NCBI GenBank assembly: GCA_964406575.1
Contig: CAYOSH010000012.1
Span: forward strand, 50,554 to 114,553
Reading direction: 5' to 3'
Length of the DNA: 64,000 nt
Origin: WTAW01 sp964406575
Lineage (GTDB): Bacteria > Acidobacteriota > Aminicenantia > Aminicenantales > Aminicenantaceae
Shown here: piece after piece, positions 10,193 through 18,470 of the stretch
How positions within the stretch are numbered: the first letter of the stretch is position 1
Layout: each line of letters opens with the position of its first letter
The notes under the pieces: model-generated
Told to the model about the DNA's origin: nothing
Databases searched by the model: none
The model's input: the letters and a program-made list of their open reading frames with translations, nothing else
Translations under genes and position numbers: made by a program

Positions 10193-10540
10193 TTACTGCT
10201 CTAGAAAACTGGCTAATGCAATCTCTTCATTATCATGGATATCGAGGACTTTTGTGAGCATAGTCACCTGAAAGACAAGATAGAGTTTCGGGGATATCTT
10301 AGCGATCTTGAGCTGACCGCCCAGATTATGGGTGGAGATATAGCTAGCCAATATCTCTCCCACGCCAAAGCTGTCGATAAATTCCACCTTTTCGAAATTC
10401 AGGAGTATCTTCTTGTTTCCGGAATCCAGTTGGTCTTTTACGAGTTGATGCAGTGTGACATCAGAAATATCCGATCTTCTGATCTCTCCCTCAATATCGA
10501 ATATGATGATCTCATTTTGTTTTCGTGAATTTATTTTCAT
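10193..10540 (-). CDS. STAS-domain anti-sigma factor antagonist
   Basis: A 115-residue single STAS domain. The motif VEFIDSFGVGEIL carries the serine (in DSFG) that RsbW-like kinases phosphorylate and SpoIIE-type phosphatases dephosphorylate. The strand order and hydrophobic pattern fit SpoIIAA/RsbV proteins. AGGGAAAAGA lies just before the ATG. It heads a run of minus-strand genes (STAS, carrier B, carrier A, FHA-GAF-PP2C), which suggests that phosphorylation-controlled partner switching is linked to the two carrier/HEAT proteins. A conventional role in releasing a sigma factor is equally possible, since RsbW-like kinases are encoded at 18950-19369 and 42864-43289. Confidence 0.88.
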   Translation of the reverse strand: MKINSRKQNEIIIFDIEGEIRRSDISDVTLHQLVKDQLDSGNKKILLNFEKVEFIDSFGVGEILASYISTHNLGGQLKIAKISPKLYLVFQVTMLTKVLDIHDNEEIALASFLEQ

Positions 10541-10697
10541 TCTTTTCCCTTGCCCTTTAAGCTCTGAGCGAATTCAGAAGCTCTTTTCTGTTTATAGTCA
10601 GAATGTGCGACTGACGCCCTATATCATCCGACTTTGACAAAACATACTTAAGCTTTTACCAGAAGAGTATTTTAATGTCAATCTCTTGATCATTGTG

Positions 10698-10934
10698 GTA
10701 AGCCTTTCCAAAATCGTGATGAATAACATTTCGAGTATTCCAATTGGTGATTTCAAAAACGCGCTCAGTTTCCCCAGCGAGGAAACTTCGCTCGGGTCCG
10801 GGCTTCCCTCACATCCCCGCTGGGGGATGTACCATGCCCGTCCAGCCCTTCTCACGGTTTTCTCCATCACACAATTGAAATACTCAATAACGCAACAGAT
10901 TCCATGCCATCACGGTTTTGGAAAGGCTTACATT
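10698..10934. repeat. Inverted-repeat (MITE- or REP-like) element with 24-bp terminal repeats
   Basis: The left arm GTAAGCCTTTCCAAAATCG (through 10721) is matched by its reverse complement at 10908-10931, with a single mismatch over 24 bases. The inner parts also match loosely (GAGTATTYCAATTG on both arms). ATTGTG occurs directly on both sides (10692-10697 and 10935-10940), which could be a target duplication. A third, imperfect direct copy of the arm follows at about 10935-10962. The centre has a hairpin at 10811-10830. No transposase is encoded. Confidence 0.6.
10811..10830. other. Perfect 8-bp hairpin inside the inverted-repeat element
   Basis: ACATCCCC, loop GCTG, GGGGATGT. It sits near the centre of the 10698-10934 element and is not followed by a T-run, so it is more likely part of the element's fold than a terminator. 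Confidence 0.6.
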
Positions 10935-11166
10935 ATTGTGTGCCTATCCAAAATAGAAATGACCGGAAGAGCCGGCTGGAAGAAAGATTCCAGTGTGTTT
11001 GATTCATTAAACAGCTTGACACGCGGAAAGGACTCAGTTTTAGCTCTCAGGAAAAAATCCGGGTTGTCAACCTGTCCGCAGAGGAATATAATTGAACAAG
11101 GAGACATCAAAAAATTGTATGGTATTGGCGGGGGATTAGCATCATTCGACGACACAGGAAGGATCC

Positions 11167-12273
11167 ATGAGGATATTTAGCCTCCAAAACCAAAGGAGAC
11201 CTGTCCGGCAAATAGTTATTGTTGGCTTAATCACTCTTCTATGTCTGGCATACGTTTTTGCAGGAGAGAGACCATGCGAATGGACAGGAGTCAAAAAGAT
11301 CATCGCCATAGGGGATTTACACGGAGATTATCATCACTTTATCGAAATACTGAGGGGAGTCCATCTTGTGGATGACGAGCTTCATTGGAAAGGGGGAGAA
11401 ATCCATTTTGTCCAGACAGGTGATATCCTGGACCGGGGGCCTGATGCAAAAAAAATATTTGACTTAATCCGAAAAATGGAAAATGAGGCAGATGAGGCCG
11501 GCGGAATGGTTCATATGCTGATCGGAAACCATGAGGAGATGAACGTCACAGGCATTGCCCTCAACTATCCCGGTTATGTGGTCGTTGAACAGTTCCTCTC
11601 CTTTCTTCCTGAGAAGTTCAAGAAAAACAAGGAAGAAGAATTCAAAAAAGAGTTTGACAAAAGAAACATCAATTCCACAAATCCTGACATGTCTTATGAA
11701 GAGGAATTGTATAAATACTGGGATGCTCTTTCAAAGAAAAATAAAAAAGCACAACACGAATATGTGCAAAATTTCAACGATGAGTATGGGAAGTGGATCA
11801 TTGAGCACAATGCCGTTATCAAGATCAATGACACTGTCTTTGCCCATGGAGGCATTAGCAAAAAGTATTGTAAAGAGAAGATCGAAGATATCAACAAACA
11901 ACTCCGTTATGAGCTCGAAGCATTTCGGATTGCGCTCAAACGCTCACAGAGTTTAAGGTTCCAACCGAGAATTGTGTACGATCAGAATGGGCCTTTGTGG
12001 TATAGAGGCTTGGCTGAAAATCACGATGACGGATTTCAAGACGAGATTGACTACATATTGAATAATCTTGGGGCCAAAAAAATGGTCATCGCGCACACTC
12101 CACAGATGGGAAGCCGGGTTGCTTCAGAGGAATACATGACCAGGTATAATCGAAAGATATGGATTATCGATACCGGTATTTCCGACGCCTATGGAGGCTT
12201 TTTAAGCGCTTTGATCATAGAGGATGGGAATTTTAAAATATGGCCATCCGGGGGAGAAAATGATAACAATTAG
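11167..12273 (+). CDS. Exported calcineurin-like metallophosphoesterase (PPP-type protein phosphatase-like)
   Basis: The 368-residue protein has an N-terminal export signal (basic start, hydrophobic residues 15-32, AFAG-like end VFAGE). A complete metallophosphoesterase motif set follows: GDLHGD (about residues 49-54), GDILDRG, GNHEEMN, AHGG and AHTPQMG. The closest known group by motif spacing is the Shewanella-like/PPP phosphatases, so a phosphoprotein or small phosphomonoester substrate is likely. It acts outside the cytoplasm. AGGAAGGA precedes the ATG. Its 3' end overlaps the next gene by 14 bases, which ties it to a kinase-fold protein also carrying a signal peptide. The pairing suggests opposing phosphatase and kinase activities, but that is inference. 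Confidence 0.88.
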   Translation: MRIFSLQNQRRPVRQIVIVGLITLLCLAYVFAGERPCEWTGVKKIIAIGDLHGDYHHFIEILRGVHLVDDELHWKGGEIHFVQTGDILDRGPDAKKIFDLIRKMENEADEAGGMVHMLIGNHEEMNVTGIALNYPGYVVVEQFLSFLPEKFKKNKEEEFKKEFDKRNINSTNPDMSYEEELYKYWDALSKKNKKAQHEYVQNFNDEYGKWIIEHNAVIKINDTVFAHGGISKKYCKEKIEDINKQLRYELEAFRIALKRSQSLRFQPRIVYDQNGPLWYRGLAENHDDGFQDEIDYILNNLGAKKMVIAHTPQMGSRVASEEYMTRYNRKIWIIDTGISDAYGGFLSALIIEDGNFKIWPSGGENDNN

Positions 12274-13054
12274 ATCAGCCTTGATAGTTTTTATATCCAT
12301 ACTTCTTAGCACGAACATCATTTCGAGCCTGCCCGCGAAGGTTTCTCAGGAAACTGAGAATCTAAAGGTGTGGGAGAATTATCTGAAGTCTGCAAAAATT
12401 GTCGCAGTCGAAGCAGATAAATACGAAGGCAGAACAGCCCCATGGGGAGTGCTATTGGATGACGGCTCGATCAAGCAGGCGTGTATATTCAAGTATGTCA
12501 ACCGCCCCCGGCCGACCCTCCTTCCAGACAGCTATCAGTACGAGATTGCTGCATACAAATTGAGCCAATTGCTCGATTTGCCGATCGTTCCTCCTGTCGT
12601 TGAAAGAGAGGTAAAGGGAATCTTGGGATCCTTGCAAATGCTCGTTGAAGGCTGTTTTTCGATGAGCCAGAAAGAAAGAAAAGGTCTCGAGCCCCCCGAT
12701 CCCCAGAAATTTTCTGATGCACTGGAAGAACTCTTGGTTTTCGAGAGCTTGGTCCAGTGTGAACGGGAACCAGAGGATGTATTCATTCATGAGGGGGATT
12801 GGAAAGTCTGCCGCGTAGATTTTTCAGAAGCATTTGCACCCGTGGCAGAACTCTTTGCACTATCAAAGATCACGCGCTGTTCGAAGAAACTTTTTCAGAA
12901 TTTATTGATGTTGGAGCCAAACGAGATCAAGGCAACTCTTCAGTCCCATCTCAATGAGGAAGAGATTGAAGCTTTACTTAAACGCAGAGAATTGATCCTC
13001 GAGAGAATCAAAATTTTGATCCAAGAAAAAGGTGAGGAGTCTGTCCTCTTTTAG
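12260..13054 (+). CDS. Exported PI3K/HipA-like kinase-fold protein, predicted pseudokinase
   Basis: The 264-residue product is the first of three homologous exported proteins (with 14796-15617 and 15682-16515). The start is ATG 12260, 8 bases after GGGGGAG, giving a signal peptide of about 25 residues. Family landmarks are IFK (Lys78, nucleotide-site lysine), YEIAAYKLSQLL (Glu95), IVPPVVEREVKG and a C-terminal EEEIEALLKRRELIL. Where the third paralogue has NEDRHQNQ, this one reads CEREPEDV, so the catalytic Asp is replaced by Arg169 and the Arg-His pair by Glu-Pro. The later metal-binding Asp (VDFS, Asp187) is kept. It is therefore probably not a kinase by itself but a regulatory or binding relative. 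Confidence 0.75.
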   Translation: MITIRSALIVFISILLSTNIISSLPAKVSQETENLKVWENYLKSAKIVAVEADKYEGRTAPWGVLLDDGSIKQACIFKYVNRPRPTLLPDSYQYEIAAYKLSQLLDLPIVPPVVEREVKGILGSLQMLVEGCFSMSQKERKGLEPPDPQKFSDALEELLVFESLVQCEREPEDVFIHEGDWKVCRVDFSEAFAPVAELFALSKITRCSKKLFQNLLMLEPNEIKATLQSHLNEEEIEALLKRRELILERIKILIQEKGEESVLF

Positions 13055-13347
13055 CCTGACTGCTGTATTCTTCAACCATCATTCCCTTATATCGGAAGTG
13101 CGATTTGCTGAACTTCTCTTGCTTCTGCTTTAGATAAGAAATGTCAGGGAAAATCAATAAAATGGGAGTAGGAGGGAACGCCCAAAAATTGTGCAACCGC
13201 TGATAATATCAATCAAATCAATTTGTTAAAAAATGTCTTTTTGAGTTTTCAACAAGCTTTTGCACAGAAAAGGTGGAAAAGTATTTCTATTTGACATTCT
13301 CATGTATTTATGAAAAATTCAGGAGAACTCAGAAGAGGACAGGTAAA

Positions 13348-14724
13348 ATGGGATCTTCGGGAGGAACTACAGGAGCTAAAACGACTGGGATTTTCTATAA
13401 ATTCCTCGGCCTATTTACTACGGTCTACCCGGGAGAAATGCTCATAGTATTGCTCTTAACGCTCAATATTTTCTTGATTTTTGTCGCTTATTACCTCATC
13501 AAACCTGTGAGAGAAGCCTTGATTATTGCTGGAAAGGGCGCTGTGACTAAGAGCTACCTCGGCGCTGTCATTGCTGTGGTGCTCATCTTTGTTGTGAAGG
13601 CATTCAGCAGGGTGGCGTCTAGGTTTCCACGAGATAAGTTGATCACCTGGGTGACCCTTTTCTTTGTTTCCAACCTGGTCATTTTTTATGTTGTGTCCAA
13701 GCTGGATGTCGCTCTGGGAACCATCGCTGTTATCTTTTTTATCTGGATCGGGGTTTTTAATGTCCTCGTGCCGGCCCAATTTTGGGGTTTTGCCAACGAT
13801 ATCTATACTCCTGAGGAAGGTAAACGTCTTTTTCCTCTTGTGCAGTTCGGCGCAAATTCTGGTGCTTTTGTCGGAAGCCTCCTTTTTGGATGGCTCATTC
13901 TTCCTGTCGGTCTCTATCAAATGATGCTGGTTGCCGGGGCTATCCTCATCGTGTGTGTCTTTATAACCATGGTTATTCATTCTAAAGAGATTAGGAAATC
14001 TAAGGTGGAAAAAACCAAGGATCGACCGGAAGCATCAAAGGAAGCCGATTTTGAAAAGCCCTTAAAAAAGGGGGGAGGATTTCAACTCGTTTTCAAGAAA
14101 AAATATTTGTTTGCTATTGCGCTTTTTGTCCTTCTGTTGAATTTTATCAACACCAATGGCGAGTTTATCCTTGGAAACTACATAGGGAATGAAGCTCCTA
14201 AGATTGTCGAAGCGGGAAAATCCGGGGGGCTGAATGTTGAGGAATATATAGGAGAGTTTTATGCAGATTTTTTTAAGTACGTGAATCTTCTGACACTTTT
14301 GATCCAGCTTTTCCTTGTATCCCGAATATTCAAGTGGATCGGCGTTCGGGGTGCGATATTTGTTTTGCCTCTCATGGCCCTTGGTGGATATTCTTTTATT
14401 GCAGTCGGAGCGTCTTTGATTCTCGTCAGGTGGGTAAAAACTTTTGAGAATGGCACGGATTATTCGTTGATGAACACGACACGGCAAGCAATGTTCCTCG
14501 TCACCTCGAGAGAGGAAAAGTACAAAGCCAAAGCGGCCATTGATACATTTTTTCACAGGTCGGGGGATGTTCTCTCTGCGTTAGCTGTTTTTATCGGGAC
14601 AACGTACCTCGCTCTGAGCACGAGTGGGTTTGCACGAGTTAATGTGGTTTTGTGTTTGGTATGGATTGCAGTGGGAGTTGTGATCGCTCGCGAGCACAAA
14701 AAACTGGCTGCAACATTTCATTGA
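13348..14724 (+). CDS. Npt/Tlc-like nucleotide carrier without HEAT domain
   Basis: This protein of about 458 residues has around twelve membrane helices and belongs to the ADP/ATP-carrier-like family also seen in 5154-10157, but lacks the C-terminal HEAT region. Typical segments are YYLIKPVREALII, PAQFWGFANDIYTPEEGKRLF, GTDYSLMNTTRQAMFLV and EEKYKAKAAIDTFFHRSGD. The start at ATG 13348 (after AGAGGACAGGTAAA) is preferred over 13273 because homology begins there. It lies between genes for exported kinase-fold proteins in the same direction. An attractive inference is that it moves nucleotide into the periplasm for them; the direction and substrate cannot be read from sequence. Confidence 0.85.
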   Translation: MGSSGGTTGAKTTGIFYKFLGLFTTVYPGEMLIVLLLTLNIFLIFVAYYLIKPVREALIIAGKGAVTKSYLGAVIAVVLIFVVKAFSRVASRFPRDKLITWVTLFFVSNLVIFYVVSKLDVALGTIAVIFFIWIGVFNVLVPAQFWGFANDIYTPEEGKRLFPLVQFGANSGAFVGSLLFGWLILPVGLYQMMLVAGAILIVCVFITMVIHSKEIRKSKVEKTKDRPEASKEADFEKPLKKGGGFQLVFKKKYLFAIALFVLLLNFINTNGEFILGNYIGNEAPKIVEAGKSGGLNVEEYIGEFYADFFKYVNLLTLLIQLFLVSRIFKWIGVRGAIFVLPLMALGGYSFIAVGASLILVRWVKTFENGTDYSLMNTTRQAMFLVTSREEKYKAKAAIDTFFHRSGDVLSALAVFIGTTYLALSTSGFARVNVVLCLVWIAVGVVIAREHKKLAATFH

Positions 14725-14795
14725 TTTTCTGCCTTTGAATAGATATCATATAGATGATTTATGGTCGGGGATGATTGCATCAAAAAGATAAAACA

Positions 14796-15617
14796 ATGAA
14801 AAAACGATACCTTCAGGGCATAGTTCTCCTTTTTCTGAGCACTCTTGCTTCTTTCCTCAATGCTCAGTTCACTCCTGAAGAGGTCTCTCGGCGGGCCAAA
14901 TTGGAAGAATTCCTCAAGACAGCAGACATTATTAAGTCTACGGATATTGGAGAAGGCGTCACAAAACCTTTCAGGCTGGACATGAAAAAAGGAGATGAAG
15001 AACACAGCGGTTGCTGGAAGAATCCCAGCGGTATGCAGAAAGGCTATTTTGAGGGTTGGCGGTACGAGATAGCCGCATACGAGATGGATAAATTGTTGAG
15101 CCTCAACATGATCCCCCCCACAGTGGAAAGGGAGTTCGACGGGAAAAAAGGGTCCCTCCAGTTCTGGATCACGAGTGAAATGAGCGACCTTGAGAGAATG
15201 GAACAGGGAATCAAAATTCCTCAGGACAGACTGGAAAGCTGGAACAAACAAAAATACTTGACTAGAGCCTTTGATTGCTTGATCGCCAACGAAGACCGCA
15301 CCCAACAGAACATCCGCTACACAAAGGATTGGCGGACAATACTCATCGATCATTCCAGGAGTTTTCGCAGCTCTGATAAGTTCAAAAAACAGCTTGTCTT
15401 CGGTAGAAATGGGTTGTTGTCCCAAAAACTGTTCAGACGCCTTCCAAGGATTTTTATCGAAAAAGTCAGCGACTTGGATTTTGAAAAAATTAAAAAAGCT
15501 GTAGGGCCATATCTAAAAGATGATGAGATCGAAGCTCTCTTAGTTAGAAAGAAGCTCCTCTTAGAGGAAATCGAAGAAATGATCAAGCAAAAGGGAGAAA
15601 AAAACGTTTTGTATTAG
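14796..15617 (+). CDS. Exported PI3K/HipA-like kinase-fold protein (second paralogue)
   Basis: 273 residues with a signal peptide ending near LNA-QFTPEEV. Residues that match a PI3K/PI4K- or HipA-like kinase: Lys75 (CWKNPSG), Glu91 (WRYEIAAYEMDKLL), a glycine-rich GKKGSLQFW after MIPPTVEREF, catalytic loop NEDRTQQN (Asp167, Arg168, Asn172) and metal-site LIDHS (Asp185). The histidine usual after Asp-Arg is Thr169. This copy keeps the Asn five residues after the catalytic Asp, as the family expects, so it may be active. The start could also be an upstream TTG at 14775; ATG 14796 gives the better signal peptide. The substrate is unknown. Related by sequence to its neighbours at 12260 and 15682. 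Confidence 0.75.
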   Translation: MKKRYLQGIVLLFLSTLASFLNAQFTPEEVSRRAKLEEFLKTADIIKSTDIGEGVTKPFRLDMKKGDEEHSGCWKNPSGMQKGYFEGWRYEIAAYEMDKLLSLNMIPPTVEREFDGKKGSLQFWITSEMSDLERMEQGIKIPQDRLESWNKQKYLTRAFDCLIANEDRTQQNIRYTKDWRTILIDHSRSFRSSDKFKKQLVFGRNGLLSQKLFRRLPRIFIEKVSDLDFEKIKKAVGPYLKDDEIEALLVRKKLLLEEIEEMIKQKGEKNVLY

Positions 15618-15681
15618 TGTTCAAAATATCGGGGAAAGCCTAAGAGAAATGGAAAATTTTTATAGAGAAGGAGGGCACGGA

Positions 15682-16515
15682 ATGAAAAAACAAATAATGA
15701 TCTCTCTAGTTTTTATCCTTTTCCTGGGATTCAATCTCCCTTTATACGCTCAGTTCACACCGGAGGAAGTGGAAGCCCGGGGAAAGTGGGAAGAATTCCT
15801 TATGACGGCTGAGGTCATTGATCAATCTCAGCCATTCAGCGATAGGGAGGCCGTGACCAATCCCTGGGTACTCACTCTTGAAAAGGATGGTGTCACGAAC
15901 CGTGCGATATGGAAGAATCCCGAAGGGCGAATGAAAGGATTTGCGGAGAACTGGAGATGGGAGATCGCGGCCTATCGATTAGACAAGTATTTGAACTTGT
16001 GTATGGTGCCCCCCACAGTCGAGCGGCGTTTCGAAGGAAACCGCGGATCCTGTCAGCTATGGGTCGACTCCATGATGAGTCTTAAGAAAAAAGTTGAGGA
16101 TAACGTGAAGACTCCTTCGTACAAGATCTTCTACTGGAATAGGGACCTCTATTTGCAGAGATTATTTGACAACCTGATCGCCAATGAAGACCGCCATCAG
16201 AACCAGTACCTCATCACTGAAGATTGGCGGATGATCCTCATCGACCATTCCCGAACATTCCGAACATCCGGCAAATTCACCAAAAAACTCATCTATGACG
16301 AGAAATACAAAGAAGGGCCCACATTTGTCATGAAGGAAGTTCCGAAAGTCATGTATGAAAAATTAAAAACACTGAATGTCGATGTTATGAAAGAGATTGC
16401 AGGGGAATATTTGACGGAAGAAGAGATCGAAGCGACTCTCATCCGAAGGGACCTGATCATAAAGTGGCTGGATGAGAGAATCAAGAAAATGGGGGAAGAA
16501 AAAGTCCTGTACTGA
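15682..16515 (+). CDS. Exported PI3K/HipA-like kinase-fold protein (third paralogue)
   Basis: 277 residues; strong ribosome binding site (AGAAGGAGGG) before ATG 15682; signal peptide ending near YAQFTPEEV. The kinase-like residues are Lys78 (IWKNPEG), Glu94 (WRWEIAAYRLDKYL), catalytic loop NEDRHQNQ (Asp170, Arg171, His172, with Asn174 and Gln175 where an Asn is usual at the latter) and metal-site LIDHS (Asp188). It shares QFTPEEV at the mature N-terminus and GEEKVLY-type C-terminus with the second paralogue, so these two are the closest pair. The gene ends 19 bases from the convergent cysC gene, with no terminator hairpin seen between them. An extracytoplasmic kinase role is inferred from fold motifs plus signal peptide. 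Confidence 0.75.
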   Translation: MKKQIMISLVFILFLGFNLPLYAQFTPEEVEARGKWEEFLMTAEVIDQSQPFSDREAVTNPWVLTLEKDGVTNRAIWKNPEGRMKGFAENWRWEIAAYRLDKYLNLCMVPPTVERRFEGNRGSCQLWVDSMMSLKKKVEDNVKTPSYKIFYWNRDLYLQRLFDNLIANEDRHQNQYLITEDWRMILIDHSRTFRTSGKFTKKLIYDEKYKEGPTFVMKEVPKVMYEKLKTLNVDVMKEIAGEYLTEEEIEATLIRRDLIIKWLDERIKKMGEEKVLY

Positions 16516-16534
16516 TTGAAATTCTAAGAAAAGA

Positions 16535-17161
16535 TCATTCGCTTTTTTCACTCGCCGCAATGATCCCATTGTTCTCGAGATAATGAATAACTGCATTCTG
16601 GCATTGTGTGATGTCGAGCTTATCTGTATCGAGAATGAGCTCGGGATTTAGTGGTTCCTCATAGGGGGCAGAAATACCGGTGAAATCTTTGATCTCGCCG
16701 CTGCGCGCTTTTTTATAGAGGCCTTTCGGGTCTCTCTCTTCAGCGACACTCAAAGAGACCTTAACGAAAACTTCTATAAATTCGCCCTTCTTAAGAAGTT
16801 CTCTGTTTCTGTCTCTGTCCTTTCTGTATGGGGAAATGAATGCTGTCATGGTGATGAAGCCCGCGTCGGCAAAAAGTTTTGCCACCTCTCCTATGCGGCG
16901 GATGTTTTCCTCCCGATCCTCGGGTGAAAATCCGAGGTTTTTGTTCAAGCCATGGCGGATATTGTCACCATCCAGGACATAGCTGAGCCTGCCGCGCTCG
17001 AAGAGGCGTTCCTCAACAGCACGGGCGATAGTGGATTTGCCGGAAGAGGACAGACCTGTGAACCAGATCACAACCCCTTTTTGTCTGAGCACCCTCTCTC
17101 TGTCTGGCTTGGTGATGGCACCATCATGCCAGGTGATGTTTGTTGCTTTTTGAATCGTCAT
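16535..17161 (-). CDS. cysC: Adenylylsulfate kinase
   Basis: Phosphorylates adenosine 5'-phosphosulfate at the 3'-OH to give PAPS, the activated sulfate donor, in the cytoplasm. The P-loop GLSSSGKST, LDGDNIRHGLN, FSPEDREENIRR, ISPYRKDRDRNR and DPKGLYKKARSGEIKDFTGI are all typical. The length (208 residues) is normal. ATG 17161 is chosen over an upstream start because GGAG lies 8 bases before it and the family N-terminus (NITWHDG) follows. It sits directly downstream of sat in the same direction, so the two form a sulfate-activation pair. No APS or PAPS reductase is visible in the window, so use for sulfation or reduction cannot be decided. Confidence 0.95.
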   Translation of the reverse strand: MTIQKATNITWHDGAITKPDRERVLRQKGVVIWFTGLSSSGKSTIARAVEERLFERGRLSYVLDGDNIRHGLNKNLGFSPEDREENIRRIGEVAKLFADAGFITMTAFISPYRKDRDRNRELLKKGEFIEVFVKVSLSVAEERDPKGLYKKARSGEIKDFTGISAPYEEPLNPELILDTDKLDITQCQNAVIHYLENNGIIAASEKSE

Positions 17162-17241
17162 CTTGTAGTCTCCAGTACTGTCAAGTCTGATTGGCAAGGA
17201 TCACTTTGAAAACCCATTGAAAATGTCCCGTCCTAAGATCT

Positions 17242-18417
17242 TCATGTTTGGCTTTGATTTTTGTAGTAATCCATCAGGATTTGAACGACCTCGGGACGGC
17301 TGTACTCTTTGGGCGGCATTTGTCCGTTTGCCAGCATTTCCCGCAATTTTGTTCCGCTGATGAGAACACGGTCTTCCTTAGAATGAGGACAGGTTTTCAT
17401 TGAAGCCATCCCGTCACATCTGTTACACCAGAAGGTCCAATCGATCTTTAAAGGCTTAAGATAAAGGTCGTTATCACGGAGGGAGTCGAATATATTCTGC
17501 GCGTCAAATGGGCCATAGTAATTCCCCACACCGGCATGATCTCTGCCAACGATCAAGTGGCTGCAGCCGTAGTTCTGGCGGAAGATGGCATGAAGGATGG
17601 CCTCCCTGGGGCCTCCGTACCGCATCTCCATCGGATAAACCTTGAGCACAACCCGGTCCTTGGGATAATAATTCTCAAGGAGGACTTCATAACATTTCAT
17701 GCGGATATGTGCAGGGATATCATCGGCTTTGAGCTTACCGACCAAGGGATGGATCAAAATGCCGTCGCAGACCTCAAGTGCGATTTTTGTACAGTATTCA
17801 TGGCTTCTGTGAATGGGATTTCTTGTCTGGAAGGCAGCTATTGTGGTCCAGCCATTGTCTTCAAAGATGGACCGAGTCGTCGCGGGCCGGCTGTAGTAAT
17901 CACCGTAAAGGCTTGGATAGGGGCCTTCGCTGAACACTTTAACCAGCCCGGCTAAAAGAACATCCTCCTGGCTGTAAACTTTGGCAACTCCTGGATGCGC
18001 TTCGTCTTCCGTCAAAAAAACTTGTTTGGCTTCTATCCTTTTATCATAGGTGAATTTTTCCTCAACGATCATACTCCCCATCAATTCTTCGCTTTCGTCA
18101 TCGATCAGAGCAATTTCCGAGCCGATGGGGATCTTGTCTGACTCCTCTTTTGTCACAGACAGAGTGATGGGTATAGGCCAGAGAGTTCCATCAGCTAAGC
18201 GCATATTTTGAACCACATTTATGTAATCTTTCTGACCCATAAATCCCTTCAAAGGGCTAAAAGCGCCTATAGCCATCATGATGAGGTCCGAAGTCTCCCG
18301 CGAAGAGAGACGAACTGCGGACATCGTTTTAGCCTTAGCGATCTCCTCCTCAAATTCTGGCCCCTCAATGAGCAGGGGATTGAGCTTTCCTCCATGAGGC
18401 GGTACTAATTTTGACAT
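17242..18417 (-). CDS. sat: Sulfate adenylyltransferase (ATP sulfurylase, single-chain type)
   Basis: Joins ATP and sulfate to form adenosine 5'-phosphosulfate and pyrophosphate. The signature QTRNPIHRSHEY, the downstream GRDHAGVGNYYG and a CNRC...CPH cluster (zinc-ribbon type seen in single-chain homo-oligomeric enzymes) are present in a protein of about 391 residues. GGAGGT sits just before ATG 18417. The gene lies between a ribbon-helix-helix protein gene (53 bases upstream) and cysC (80 bases downstream), all on one strand. This type occurs in both assimilatory and dissimilatory metabolism; without aprAB or dsr genes nearby, assimilation or PAPS supply is the simplest reading. Confidence 0.95.
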   Translation of the reverse strand: MSKLVPPHGGKLNPLLIEGPEFEEEIAKAKTMSAVRLSSRETSDLIMMAIGAFSPLKGFMGQKDYINVVQNMRLADGTLWPIPITLSVTKEESDKIPIGSEIALIDDESEELMGSMIVEEKFTYDKRIEAKQVFLTEDEAHPGVAKVYSQEDVLLAGLVKVFSEGPYPSLYGDYYSRPATTRSIFEDNGWTTIAAFQTRNPIHRSHEYCTKIALEVCDGILIHPLVGKLKADDIPAHIRMKCYEVLLENYYPKDRVVLKVYPMEMRYGGPREAILHAIFRQNYGCSHLIVGRDHAGVGNYYGPFDAQNIFDSLRDNDLYLKPLKIDWTFWCNRCDGMASMKTCPHSKEDRVLISGTKLREMLANGQMPPKEYSRPEVVQILMDYYKNQSQT

Positions 18418-18470
18418 TATGACCTCCAATTAAATCTAGATATCTTGCCACTTAAAGTTTGCGTTAAGGA

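Larger units (their letters stand above)
10541..11166. other. Intergenic region with an inverted-repeat element; no convincing gene
   Basis: This 626-base spacer between the divergent STAS and phosphoesterase genes holds the inverted-repeat element described separately (10698-10934) and a perfect 8-bp hairpin. A plus-strand reading frame (10686-11180) crosses it, but that frame is made largely of the repeat, lacks a ribosome binding site and resembles no family, so it is not called. The last 20 bases contain AGGAAGGA, the ribosome binding site of the phosphoesterase gene. Confidence 0.6.

Noticed and set aside
10686..11180. 164-residue plus-strand reading frame before the phosphatase gene
   Set aside because: It runs through the inverted-repeat element, has no ribosome binding site and no recognisable family pattern.
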